From an uncultured Alphaproteobacteria bacterium (GTDB lineage: Bacteria; Pseudomonadota; Alphaproteobacteria; UBA7985): a DNA stretch of 48,157 nt. Every line of letters begins with the position of its first letter. Position 1 is the first letter of the stretch. This document shows positions 25,829-34,280 of this stretch, piece by piece. The stretch covers positions 1 to 48,157 of the forward strand of contig CAJQLX010000056.1 of NCBI GenBank assembly GCA_905479265.1, read 5' to 3'. The translations under genes were made by a program, and so were the position numbers. Below the pieces are notes generated by a model. It was not told the DNA's origin. It made no database searches and saw only the letters and a list, made by a program, of their open reading frames with translations.

Positions 25829-26434
25829 CTATGAAGCCGCCTCGGCGACTGGTGTACCCGGCTGACCCACACTCTTTAACAGTGCATGATCAGCCTTGAT
25901 TGTCTTTGCCAGTCGGGAATCCGTAACCCCCGAACAAACAGCCGTTGCGCGCCCCAAGGCTTGAGCCAAGGTTTGCGCTGTTTCACTGAGCAGAACTGCG
26001 GTTGCCGTGTCTTCTGCGATCCGAATGAGCGGATCGAGAGTCTTCGGGCTTCCATCTGACGCAAGAACAAGCAGCCTCAGCTTTCCATGCCGGAGCTTAT
26101 CTTTTGTCTTTTCAGTCCCCACAACCAGCGCCCCTGAACGGCGCGCCAGCCCCAGTCGATCCAGCATGTTTTGCCGGATCTGTATCTCAACGCGTTCCAG
26201 CAAATCAGCCGGGATACCGGCCTCAGATTTGGCAGAACGGGCGAAAGCGTTTTTCTTCACCGCAGTCTCTAGCACATCCCGCTTAGGAATTAACCAGATT
26301 CCACGCCCCGGCAGCCGCTTACCCAAGTCAAAGGTCACTTGACCCGCAGGATCGAGGACAAATCGCAGCAAAGTCTCACGATCTGCAATCTCTCCTGTTA
26401 CAGCGCATTTGCGCAGTGGATCTCTCTTTGACAC
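25829..26434 (-). CDS. YlxR (DUF448) RNA-binding protein with L7Ae-like tail
   Basis: A 201-residue protein found between nusA and infB in many bacteria. Residues 1-85 are a YlxR domain with the signature RKCAVTGE near residue 7 and LPGRGIWLIP near 41-50. Residues about 95-185 form an L7Ae/L30e-like RNA-binding domain (GLARRSGALVVGTEKTKDKLR), a fusion usual in alphaproteobacteria. It is thought to bind RNA and may influence ribosome assembly or transcription; no enzyme function is known. It follows nusA by 36 bases. Confidence 0.92.
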   Translation of the reverse strand: MSKRDPLRKCAVTGEIADRETLLRFVLDPAGQVTFDLGKRLPGRGIWLIPKRDVLETAVKKNAFARSAKSEAGIPADLLERVEIQIRQNMLDRLGLARRSGALVVGTEKTKDKLRHGKLRLLVLASDGSPKTLDPLIRIAEDTATAVLLSETAQTLAQALGRATAVCSGVTDSRLAKTIKADHALLKSVGQPGTPVAEAAS

Positions 26435-26470
26435 GGGCTTTGCCAGAATTTTCCGCTTCTCCTGCGTTCT

Positions 26471-27994
26471 TTACTCGTCAAACCAATGCGCGCGCGCAGC
26501 CATGACGATTTCGTTCGCCGTCTCTTCGGTCATCTCGTGCGCGGCGAGCAGTTCAGAAAGCTCATCGCCGGCCAGATCACCCACGTCATCCAGCGTCTTA
26601 ATGTTGTTGTTGCCGAGAATGACCATCATGGACGGGGTCAGACCCTCCAGCGCAGCAACCTCGTCTGTGACGCCAATCTGCTTGCGCTCTTCGTCGCGGC
26701 GGTCTTCTTCTTGGGACAGCCAATCGCGCGCACGGTTGCGCAGCTCTTCACCGATTTCCGCGTCGAAGCCTTCGATCGCAGCCAATTCATCAACGGGCAC
26801 GTAGGCGATTTCGTCCACGGCCGTGAAGCCTTCGGCGACCAGCAGATGCGCGATGACATCTTCGACATCCAGCGCCTGCACAAACAGGCCAGAGCGCTGG
26901 TTGAATTCTTCCTGACGACGGCCTGATTCTTCTTCATCGGTCAGAATGTCGATTTCCAAACCGGTCAGCATCGATGCCAAGCGGACGTTCTGACCGCGAC
27001 GACCAATGGCCAAAGACAGTTGGTCATCGGGGACAACAACTTCGATGCGGCCTGCTTCTTCGTCCAAAACCACCTTGGTCACTTCAGCCGGCGCCAGTGC
27101 GTTTACGACGTAGGTTGCGATGTCTTCGGACCAAGGAATAATGTCAATCTTCTCGCCCTGCAGTTCACCGACAACCGCTTGAACACGGCTACCGCGCATA
27201 CCAACACAAGCACCGACCGGGTCGATGTTCACCTCGTGGCTCAGCACAGCAATTTTAGCGCGGGAGCCGGGGTCACGGGCGACGGACTTGATTTCGATCA
27301 AGCCGTCGTAGATTTCCGGCACTTCCATAGAGAACAGTTTCGCCATGAAAATCGGGTGTGTGCGGGAGAGGAAAATCTGGGGGCCGCGGGTTTCTTCGCG
27401 CACGTCATAGATGTACGCCCGAACACGTTCGCCCACCTTTGGCTTTTCGCGCTGGATCAACTCATCCCGGCGCAAGATGGCCTCGGAGCGGCCAAGATCA
27501 ACATAGACGTTGCCGTATTCCACCCGCTTTACCAGACCGGTAACGATCTCGCCCTTGCGGTCTCTGAATTCGTCGTACTGCTTCTTGCGCTCTGCAAAGC
27601 GCACTTCCTGCACAATCACCTGCTTGGCGGACTGCGCAGCAATCCGGCCCAGATCAATGGGGGGCAGCTCTTCGGTTAAAAAGTCGCCAACGGCCAGCGT
27701 GTCGTCGGTCAGGTGCGCATCACGCAGCGTGATTTGCGTCATGTCGTCTTCGACTTCATCGCGCGTGGCAAAAATTTCGCGGTAACGGTGCAGCGTGATT
27801 TGGCCGTTCTTACGGTCAATCGCTGCCCGAATGTCGTGGTCTACGCCGTACTTCTGACGACCGGCGCGCTGAATCGCCTTTTCCATCGCTTCCAAGACTT
27901 CATCGCGCTCAATTCCCTTTTCGCGCGCGACCATGTCGGCCATCTGGATCAGTTCAAGTCGTGGGGTTGCAGTTGTTTGAACCACGTTATCCAT
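26471..27994 (-). CDS. nusA: transcription termination/antitermination factor NusA
   Basis: A 507-residue RNA polymerase-binding protein that controls pausing, termination and antitermination. In order: an N-terminal polymerase-binding domain (1-135), an S1 domain (about 137-200, GLVKRVEYGNVYVDLG), two KH domains (about 205-345, with IDPVGACVGMRGSRVQ and IGRRGQNVRLAS), and two acidic helix-hairpin-helix-like C-terminal repeats (about 375-430 and 450-505). The start lies 11 bases after rimP, so the genes form one operon. Confidence 0.98.
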   Translation of the reverse strand: MDNVVQTTATPRLELIQMADMVAREKGIERDEVLEAMEKAIQRAGRQKYGVDHDIRAAIDRKNGQITLHRYREIFATRDEVEDDMTQITLRDAHLTDDTLAVGDFLTEELPPIDLGRIAAQSAKQVIVQEVRFAERKKQYDEFRDRKGEIVTGLVKRVEYGNVYVDLGRSEAILRRDELIQREKPKVGERVRAYIYDVREETRGPQIFLSRTHPIFMAKLFSMEVPEIYDGLIEIKSVARDPGSRAKIAVLSHEVNIDPVGACVGMRGSRVQAVVGELQGEKIDIIPWSEDIATYVVNALAPAEVTKVVLDEEAGRIEVVVPDDQLSLAIGRRGQNVRLASMLTGLEIDILTDEEESGRRQEEFNQRSGLFVQALDVEDVIAHLLVAEGFTAVDEIAYVPVDELAAIEGFDAEIGEELRNRARDWLSQEEDRRDEERKQIGVTDEVAALEGLTPSMMVILGNNNIKTLDDVGDLAGDELSELLAAHEMTEETANEIVMAARAHWFDE

Positions 27995-28005
27995 GGAGTT
28001 TTTCC

Positions 28006-28599
28006 TCAGCTTTCCGGTGTAGAACCGGCCGTTGAATCAGAAGTCGTTGTGTCGGTCGCATTTGGGTCTGCCAGCGTGACGGGTCGGGGCAGCGTTCCGG
28101 CTTTCGCCGCTTCAAAGAGCTCGTCTGTGGCGATCAGCTTGGCCTTGGCCATGTCGCTGAAGGTCAGCAGCGCATCACCCTCTTCGGTGATGATCAGCAC
28201 CTTGTCGCCCTCAACACCGCCCAACGTGCCAGAGAACCGGCGACGGCCCTCGACGAGAAATCGGGTTTCCACTTTGGCTTTGAAACCCTTGAACCGCTGG
28301 AAATCCACCAAACGCGTCAAAGGACGATCCACGCCCGCCGAACTGACTTCCAGCGTGAAGGATTCCGCAATCGGATCTTCCACGTCCAGCAAGGCCGAGA
28401 GGGCGCGCGAGATTTCTTCGCAGCCTTCGACCGTCATCAGGTCGCCATTGGACGGCTCAGCCATAAGCTGCAGGCGCGGGTTCTGTGACCCGATCAGCAA
28501 CAGCCGCACAAGATCAAAGCCCATAGCCTCCAGCATGGAAACAATGTCGTCTTCGATCTGGGCCAAAGGTCCAATAGGGCGCTCTAGGCGTTCCATCAT
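28006..28599 (-). CDS. rimP: ribosome maturation factor RimP
   Basis: A 197-residue protein needed for 30S subunit maturation. The conserved strand LEVSSAGVDRPLTR near residue 75 is the family hallmark (usually SSPGLDRPL; alanine here replaces the proline). An Sm-like C-terminal domain (FKAKVETRFL.. to KAKLIATDEL) follows, and the last 25 residues are a threonine/serine-rich tail. It heads the rimP-nusA-ylxR-infB operon, with a strong terminator only about 35 bases upstream. An ATG one codon after the first is equally possible. Confidence 0.95.
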   Translation of the reverse strand: MMERLERPIGPLAQIEDDIVSMLEAMGFDLVRLLLIGSQNPRLQLMAEPSNGDLMTVEGCEEISRALSALLDVEDPIAESFTLEVSSAGVDRPLTRLVDFQRFKGFKAKVETRFLVEGRRRFSGTLGGVEGDKVLIITEEGDALLTFSDMAKAKLIATDELFEAAKAGTLPRPVTLADPNATDTTTSDSTAGSTPES

Positions 28600-28634
28600 T
28601 CAGTGCCAGCAATCAAAATGGGGTTGTAGAAAAC

Positions 28635-28659
28635 AAAAAAGCGAGCCCGCGGCCCGCTT
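28635..28659 (-). terminator. intrinsic terminator between trmB and rimP
   Basis: On the minus strand AAGCGGGCC and GGCTCGCTT form a nine-pair stem (one G-U) around a three-base loop (28648-28650), followed by a run of T residues (28635-28640). It ends the trmB transcript; with the rimP start at 28599, any rimP promoter must overlap it or depend on read-through. Confidence 0.85.
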
Positions 28660-28725
28660 GTTTCCAAGGGCATCGCATGAAGCTCTACATCGAGAAGCTC
28701 ACGGGCCAACACCGCCTACATAGAG

Positions 28726-29484
28726 TTAATCGGGCAAACGCTCAAGGCTTAAATACAAAGGCTTACGTTCTTCCCGCACTGCTTTAGCCTCATAGCGGGT
28801 TTGGGGCCAATCGTCGGCCCGCAGCCGCCAATCGTCCGCCCGCTTTGCTGTCCAGCGGAATTTCGGATGCGCCAGCGCGATCCGTGTCATCCACGGCTGA
28901 TAGTCGGCGTGATCCGTCGCCAGCCGCAACTCACCGCCCGGGCGAATGGCCCGCGCCATCGCGTCCATCATCGACGGTTGAATGATCCGCCGCTCCCAAT
29001 GTCGTTTCTTCGGCCAAGGGTCGGGGTGCAGAACAAAGGCCCGCTCCACGCTGCCTTCCGGCACGCCTTCGACCAGAACACGGCCATCGCCATGCATGAT
29101 GCGCACGTTGCTAAGGTTAGCATCGTGCAGATGCCGGACCGCTGAGGCAACGCCATTGAGGAAAAACTCCGCCCCAATCAACCGCACATCCGGATTGGTT
29201 TCGGCTTGCCACGCCAAGTGCTCACCAGCGCCAATACCCACTTCGAGCCACAACCGCTCAGGCTGCGCGCCGAACAGCGCAGGCAGGTCCACGCGACCTT
29301 CATCATCGGGCACGCACGCCAGTTCGGGCAGCACCTCCGTCATCATGCGCGCCATCTTGGGCTTGAGTGGACGGCCAGACAAACGGCCCCACAGGTGGCG
29401 GATGCCATCCTTGGCGGTGGTGTCCTTGCCGCGGTAGGGCTGAAACTCAGTGGCGGAGGGCGGTTTGGTGGGCGCTTTCGACAT
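28726..29484 (-). CDS. trmB: tRNA (guanine-N7-)-methyltransferase
   Basis: A 252-residue enzyme that methylates G46 of tRNA using S-adenosylmethionine. The binding-site motif LEVGIGAGEHLAWQA, the GAEFFLNGVASAV segment and the catalytic FVLHPDPWPKKRHWERRI stretch are all present, as is the late RYEAKA. The frame extends to 29667, but the extra 61 residues overlap the upstream regulator gene and do not look like the family, so ATG 29484 (MSKAPTK) is chosen; a GGGGA lies just upstream. In most relatives metK sits immediately upstream, but it is absent here. Confidence 0.95.
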   Translation of the reverse strand: MSKAPTKPPSATEFQPYRGKDTTAKDGIRHLWGRLSGRPLKPKMARMMTEVLPELACVPDDEGRVDLPALFGAQPERLWLEVGIGAGEHLAWQAETNPDVRLIGAEFFLNGVASAVRHLHDANLSNVRIMHGDGRVLVEGVPEGSVERAFVLHPDPWPKKRHWERRIIQPSMMDAMARAIRPGGELRLATDHADYQPWMTRIALAHPKFRWTAKRADDWRLRADDWPQTRYEAKAVREERKPLYLSLERLPD

Positions 29485-29530
29485 GGTCCCCGATCTGCCC
29501 AAAGCAGCGAAGCAGGTCAAGAGGGGGCCT

Positions 29531-30007
29531 TTAGGGGACGTGCTGGCCTGTTTTGTCGTCAAGGCTCTGACAGACCGATAAAACCAGCTGAAGAAAGGCT
29601 TGTCGCAGGGCTTTGTCTTCGATCCGGGTGAAGCCCCGCACCAATTCGCTGAGCTCGGCGTCCCCAATCCGATCCACGCCTTCGAAGTCGATTTGGTCTT
29701 CTCGCAAAACGCCGTCTTCGGCTTTGTTCAGGTTTTCTGTGTCGTAGTCGTCGAAGAAATATTGAATAGGGACATCCAGCGCCTTGGAAAGCTCATACAG
29801 CCGCCCCGCTGACACTCGGTTCGAGCCGCGCTCGTATTTTTGTACCTGTTGAAAGGACAGATCGACTGACTTCGCAAGCTCGTCCTGCGTCCAGCCGCGC
29901 ACCAAGCGCCGTGTCCGAATGCGTCGCCCCACATGGACGTCAACCGGATTTCCCAGTCCTTCCGCCGTCGAAGGTCGACCTCGTTTTCGCGGAGCCGTTT
30001 CTTCCAT
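29531..30007 (-). CDS. XRE-family helix-turn-helix regulator
   Basis: A 158-residue DNA-binding protein. After a basic head (RKRGRPS) comes an XRE domain, GRRIRTRRLVRGWTQDELAK..FQQVQKYERGSNRVSAGRLYELSKAL (about residues 27-82), then an acidic C-terminal half. The frame is open to 30067, but ATG 30007 (MEETAPRKRG) fits the family and lies 35 bases after a good promoter. Genes of this type between lnt and trmB are conserved in alphaproteobacteria; targets are unknown here. Confidence 0.92.
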   Translation of the reverse strand: MEETAPRKRGRPSTAEGLGNPVDVHVGRRIRTRRLVRGWTQDELAKSVDLSFQQVQKYERGSNRVSAGRLYELSKALDVPIQYFFDDYDTENLNKAEDGVLREDQIDFEGVDRIGDAELSELVRGFTRIEDKALRQAFLQLVLSVCQSLDDKTGQHVP

Positions 30008-30048
30008 TGTTGCTATGCCTTTAGTGTCGTCACGAAAATAATGGCATG

Positions 30049-30077
30049 AACATACAATTTTAATCAAACGGTCTCAA
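30049..30077 (-). promoter_or_regulatory. sigma-70-like promoter of the XRE regulator gene
   Basis: On the minus strand TTGAGA (30077-30072) and TATGTT (30054-30049) are 17 bases apart, near-consensus -35 and -10 boxes in an AT-rich gap after lnt. The predicted start of transcription is about 35 bases before the ATG at 30007. Confidence 0.55.
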
Positions 30078-30084
30078 TAACAAA

Positions 30085-31629
30085 CTACATCTTAGGCGGG
30101 AGATTCTTTCTGTTTTTCGCCAATCCAAGCGTGAAGCCGCTCAGAATCAGGGCCAAAACAACGATCCAAAAACTCAGACGGGAATTTTGACCAAAGGGCG
30201 TAATGCCAAGGGGTTGGGGCAGCGGCAGGTTGATCACTTCCGTTGCGCCATAGGCAATCCGGTGATGGACCACACCAGCAGCGTCAATCACCCCTGAAAT
30301 CCCGGTGCCGCCAACACGGACCATGGGTAAGCCCTCCTCCACCGCCCGAAAGCGCGCAAAGGTAAAGTGCTGGCGCGGTCCGGACGTGTTGCCATACCAG
30401 CCGTCGTTAGAGATGTTCACCATCCACTCGGGCCGAGGGCCATCCGGCGCGATGACAGCGCCGGGAAAGATCATTTCATAGCAAATCAAGGGGGAGACGG
30501 GCGGCAGACCCGGCAGGGACCACGTGCTCAAACCCGCGCCTTCCCAAAACGATCCAGCAGAAAATGCAGCGATGGGGATCCAGCGGACGAACCACGGTTT
30601 GTATTCGCCAAAGGGCACCAAATGAGACTTGTCGTGACGGGCTTGGATGCCGTCGTTTGTTAGCACGTAGGCAGTGTTGGTCGGGATGGGGTTCGCACCA
30701 GGGGAAGCGCCCAAGCCGCCTGTGATGATCCGCGCATCGGGTGGAAAGTTCTCGATGACCCATGCGAGGTCTTCGGGGAAATGGTCGATGAAGAATTGGA
30801 TCGAGGTTTCGGACCATATGGCCACGTCGTGATGGCCCTCACCGCTGAATGTCAGCGCAAGCAGGTCGCGCACCCGCTGCTGCTTGGCCCGATCATCCAG
30901 GCGCACAAGCGCATTTGTTCCCGGTTGGACCAGCCGCACAACGGTTTGGGTTGGTGTGGCGGCCTGAGCGCTAACGGTCGGCAAGCGCCACGCCCCGAAT
31001 CCGATCAGCAGCAGCAGCGGCACGGCGGTCACCGCCAGCGCCTGACCCGGGCGGCGCACAGCAAACAGGGCTGGACCTGCGGCACTTGCGGTGGTGAGCG
31101 CTGTCAGGCCAAAAACCCCAATCCACGCAGAAAGCTGCATCGTGAGCGGGTGAAAGCCCCAAACCGTCCCCAATGGCCCCCACGGTAAGCCGGTCATCGC
31201 CCAACCGCGAAATCCCTCCGCGCCCATGGCCGCGCCCGCGAAGATCAGAACCGCTCCGCTCATCCCCAGATCGAACCGCCGCACCACCAGCCAAGCCGCC
31301 AGCCACCACGGCATTTGCACCAGCGCGAGAAACGCCGGCAGTCCCAAAATCGCAAACGGGGTCACCCACCAGTATGTCGCCAGATCCACGCCAACGACCC
31401 AGCCCAGCCAGTACATGCCGCCGACAATTTGCCCCCACCAAAACATAAAGATGAACAGCCCCGCACCGCGCCATCCACGCCGGCTGAGAATCAGCAGCAG
31501 CGCCAGCGGATAGGCCATCCACAAAGTAGGCAAAATCCAGAGTGGCGGTTGTGCCAACGCGGTGAGCAGGCCGAGGCCAAAGAGCAGCAGGCTTCCGATG
31601 CCGCTGCGCACGCGGGTAAAGCGGTCCAA
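30085..31629 (-). CDS. lnt: apolipoprotein N-acyltransferase
   Basis: A 514-residue inner-membrane enzyme that adds the third acyl chain to lipoproteins. About eight hydrophobic segments (residues 10-220, with a final one near 485-505) flank a periplasmic nitrilase-like domain. The catalytic triad is visible: glutamate in WSET near residue 272, lysine in HDKSHLVPFGEY near 332, cysteine in ICYEMIFPG near 382. It starts three bases before the end of corC's stop region, so corC and lnt are probably co-transcribed. This and lolA equip the cell for lipoprotein transport. Confidence 0.96.
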   Translation of the reverse strand: MDRFTRVRSGIGSLLLFGLGLLTALAQPPLWILPTLWMAYPLALLLILSRRGWRGAGLFIFMFWWGQIVGGMYWLGWVVGVDLATYWWVTPFAILGLPAFLALVQMPWWLAAWLVVRRFDLGMSGAVLIFAGAAMGAEGFRGWAMTGLPWGPLGTVWGFHPLTMQLSAWIGVFGLTALTTASAAGPALFAVRRPGQALAVTAVPLLLLIGFGAWRLPTVSAQAATPTQTVVRLVQPGTNALVRLDDRAKQQRVRDLLALTFSGEGHHDVAIWSETSIQFFIDHFPEDLAWVIENFPPDARIITGGLGASPGANPIPTNTAYVLTNDGIQARHDKSHLVPFGEYKPWFVRWIPIAAFSAGSFWEGAGLSTWSLPGLPPVSPLICYEMIFPGAVIAPDGPRPEWMVNISNDGWYGNTSGPRQHFTFARFRAVEEGLPMVRVGGTGISGVIDAAGVVHHRIAYGATEVINLPLPQPLGITPFGQNSRLSFWIVVLALILSGFTLGLAKNRKNLPPKM

Positions 31630-31632
31630 GGC

Positions 31633-32619
31633 CTAGTCGTCCCCGGAGTCCGGCACGCCCATCGGGTCACTGTCTGCGGTCAACGCGTCCCCCCCGTCGG
31701 CGGCAACGGCCAAACGGCGGCGGCGGCGCAGGGGGTTGGTTGATGGCTCGATATGCACGCGGCGAATGCGGCGCGGGTCTGCGTCCATAACCATGAACCG
31801 CCAACCCGATGCATGGGTCAGGATCTCCCCCCGAATGGGGATGCGGCCCGCCAGCGAGAACACCAAACCGCCCAGGGTGTCGAAGTCCTCTTCGCGGTCT
31901 TCTTCGGTCAGAAAAACGCCAATGCGGTTTTCCAGCTCTGTCAGTTCCAGCCGGGCGTGCGCCTCGAATTCGTTTTCGCCGACATTGATGATGCCGCCTT
32001 GGTCTTCGTCGTGCTCGTCCTGAATGTCGCCCACGATTTCTTCAACCAGATCCTCGATCGTCAACAGCCCGTCGATACCGCCATGCTCATCCACCACAAA
32101 CGCCATGTGACGGCGCTTTGTGCGCATATCCAGCAGCATGTCGAGCACGGGCATGGAGGGCGCGACAAAGATCGGGGGTCGCAGGATTGACCCCAGACCT
32201 TCGTTCGAGCCGCGCGCTTTGGCTGCCAGCAAATCCTTGATGTGAACCAGCCCGCGAATGTCGTCCTTGTCTTCGCCGTAAACCGGCAACCGCGAGTGCC
32301 CTTCGGCAGCGGCGACTTCGATCACAGCGTCGATCGAGGCATCGACCTCGACCGCGATGATTTCGGCGCGCGGCACCAGCACATCTTCGACCGTGCGGTC
32401 TTTGAGCTGCAGGATGTTCGAGAGCATTTTGCGCTCGTCTGCGCCAAAACCGCTGGTTTCGTCATGATCGGGGGATTCGAGGATGGTCTCAATGGTGTCA
32501 CGGTCGCTGCGCTGGGGACGCACCAAGCGCACAAGCGTGGCCAGCCCCTCGCTCAAGCGGTCGCGGACGGAAGCTGGTTGAGACGGTTCAGAACTGGATG
32601 AGTCGGCTGACGTTGTCAT
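31633..32619 (-). CDS. corC: CorC/HlyC-family CBS-domain protein
   Basis: A 328-residue cytoplasmic protein with no membrane domain: two CBS domains (about residues 60-185, including DRTVEDVLVPRAEI and FVVDEHGGIDGLLTIEDLVEEIVG) and a C-terminal CorC_HlyC FAD-like domain (TLGGLVFSLAGRIPIRGEI). It is linked to magnesium or cobalt efflux; a haemolysin name is misleading. The frame begins at GTG 32643, but ATG 32619 is preferred; neither has a strong ribosome site. It sits between ybeY and lnt, its conserved position. Confidence 0.93.
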   Translation of the reverse strand: MTTSADSSSSEPSQPASVRDRLSEGLATLVRLVRPQRSDRDTIETILESPDHDETSGFGADERKMLSNILQLKDRTVEDVLVPRAEIIAVEVDASIDAVIEVAAAEGHSRLPVYGEDKDDIRGLVHIKDLLAAKARGSNEGLGSILRPPIFVAPSMPVLDMLLDMRTKRRHMAFVVDEHGGIDGLLTIEDLVEEIVGDIQDEHDEDQGGIINVGENEFEAHARLELTELENRIGVFLTEEDREEDFDTLGGLVFSLAGRIPIRGEILTHASGWRFMVMDADPRRIRRVHIEPSTNPLRRRRRLAVAADGGDALTADSDPMGVPDSGDD

Positions 32620-32715
32620 TGCGATTTCAGAGTGTCTGCACACTGCGGCAAAATTAGGGGACGCATGCTCGCGTTAGAATGCTCTTGCGCTGCTTTGCGG
32701 CTGCTGGTGCTCAGG

Positions 32716-33246
32716 TTACTCCGCGCTTTCTCCGTAAGGGTCAGGATAACCGAGGTCTCGCATGGCCAGTCGTTCCAGACCCTCCATAAGCTCGGCTTGC
32801 TTATCTTCAATATGGTCAAAACCCAGCAAATGCAAAACCCCGTGAATAATCAGGTGACTAAGGTGGGCATCCAGCGGCTTTTCCTGCTCCAGAGCTTCGC
32901 GGGCAAGAGTTTCACCGGCCAGCGCCAAATCGCCCCAGTACACCGACGGCCCATCGTCCTGCCCCTGCTCCATAATATCTTCGGGGTCGTCGCCCTCATA
33001 GTTGGGCCAAGAGAGCACATTGGTCGGCTGTGCCTTGTCGCGAAAATCTTCATTCAGACGGGCCACGCGCCGATCGTCGAGGAAGGCGATCGAGACCGCG
33101 GATTCAGCGTCCCAAGGGTCAAACCCTGCGCTTTCCAAGCCAACATGAAACGCCGTCGTGACCGCGCGATCGCTGAGGGTTGCAAGGTCGTCAGCGGAGA
33201 ACTGAGGCCAAGCCTCGGGCACATCGAGGATGAGTTCTGCTCTCAT
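32716..33246 (-). CDS. ybeY: endoribonuclease YbeY (16S rRNA maturation)
   Basis: A 176-residue zinc-dependent RNase involved in 16S rRNA 3'-end maturation and ribosome quality control. The metal-binding motif HGVLHLLGFDH near residue 135 carries the three histidines, and TNVLSWP near 75 is also family-typical. The start overlaps the end of phoH by four bases (ATGA). The gap to corC is about 95 bases. Confidence 0.95.
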   Translation of the reverse strand: MRAELILDVPEAWPQFSADDLATLSDRAVTTAFHVGLESAGFDPWDAESAVSIAFLDDRRVARLNEDFRDKAQPTNVLSWPNYEGDDPEDIMEQGQDDGPSVYWGDLALAGETLAREALEQEKPLDAHLSHLIIHGVLHLLGFDHIEDKQAELMEGLERLAMRDLGYPDPYGESAE

Positions 33247-34262
33247 CCCTGATCGGCTTTGGTTTTGTAAGCGTCCGCTTCGGGCTTTGGCGCGGCGTCA
33301 TAGGCTTGGATAATCCGGCCAACCAGCGGGTGACGGACAACATCGCTGGCATTGAAGCGCTTGACCGCCACGCCCTTGACCGAGCCCAGCGTGCCCAACG
33401 CGTCGCGCAGACCGCTTTTGATCCCACGCGGCAAGTCAACTTGGCTCAGATCACCATTGACCACCATGCGCGACCCCTCACCCAAGCGGGTCAGGAACAT
33501 CTTCATTTGTGCCGGTGTCGTGTTCTGGGCTTCATCGAGAATGACGAAGGCCTCTGACAAGGTTCGACCGCGCATGAACGCCAGCGGTGCAATCTCGATG
33601 GATCCTGCTTCGATGCGCTTCTCCACCTGATCGCGCGGCAGCATGTCATAGAGCGCGTCATAGAGCGGGCGCAGGTATGGATCGACTTTCTCTTTCATGT
33701 CGCCGGGCAAGAACCCTAGTCGTTCTCCAGCCTCGACGGCGGGACGGGACAGGATCAGCCGCCGGACCTTGCCCTCCAGCAGGTGCGATATCGCCATTGC
33801 TGCGGCCAGATAGGTCTTGCCCGTTCCCGCTGGGCCTACGCCAAAGGTCAGTTCATGGTCACGCATGGCAACCAGATATTCGGCCTGACCCGGGGTGCGG
33901 GGCGAAATGGATTTTTTGCGCGTGGTGATGGCCACGTTGGCGGTGTTGGCTTGGCCCTGGCCCGGGGCGTCGTCTGTGCCGCTTTGCTCAACATGATGCC
34001 GGCCCATTCGAATGGCCGCTTCCACGTCAGCGGGCTCAACCACCAACCCACGCCGCGCGCGATCGTACAGGCTTTCCAGCACTGCAAACCCCAGCTCAAC
34101 CGACTCAACCTCGCCATGCAGCACGATTTCATCTGACCGATTGGCGATGTCCAAACTCAGCCGTTTTTCGATTAACGCAAGATTTGCGTCTCCCACTCCG
34201 CAGACGTCCAGAGCCAGTCTCGCGTCCGCAAATTGGAACGCGTGCGAAGTTGCTTGGGTCAT
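33243..34262 (-). CDS. phoH: PhoH-like ATPase
   Basis: A 339-residue cytoplasmic P-loop ATPase. Walker A GPAGTGKTYLA lies near residue 140, RPAVEAGERLGFLPGD near 171, the DEAQN box (VILDEAQNTTP) near 243, and GDLSQVDLP near 273. A short KH-like region precedes the ATPase domain. Linked by gene order to ybeY and thought to act on RNA metabolism. It follows miaB by 18 bases and overlaps ybeY, so a miaB-phoH-ybeY transcript is likely. Confidence 0.95.
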   Translation of the reverse strand: MTQATSHAFQFADARLALDVCGVGDANLALIEKRLSLDIANRSDEIVLHGEVESVELGFAVLESLYDRARRGLVVEPADVEAAIRMGRHHVEQSGTDDAPGQGQANTANVAITTRKKSISPRTPGQAEYLVAMRDHELTFGVGPAGTGKTYLAAAMAISHLLEGKVRRLILSRPAVEAGERLGFLPGDMKEKVDPYLRPLYDALYDMLPRDQVEKRIEAGSIEIAPLAFMRGRTLSEAFVILDEAQNTTPAQMKMFLTRLGEGSRMVVNGDLSQVDLPRGIKSGLRDALGTLGSVKGVAVKRFNASDVVRHPLVGRIIQAYDAAPKPEADAYKTKADQG

Positions 34263-34280
34263 TTTATGGCTTTCATGCAG

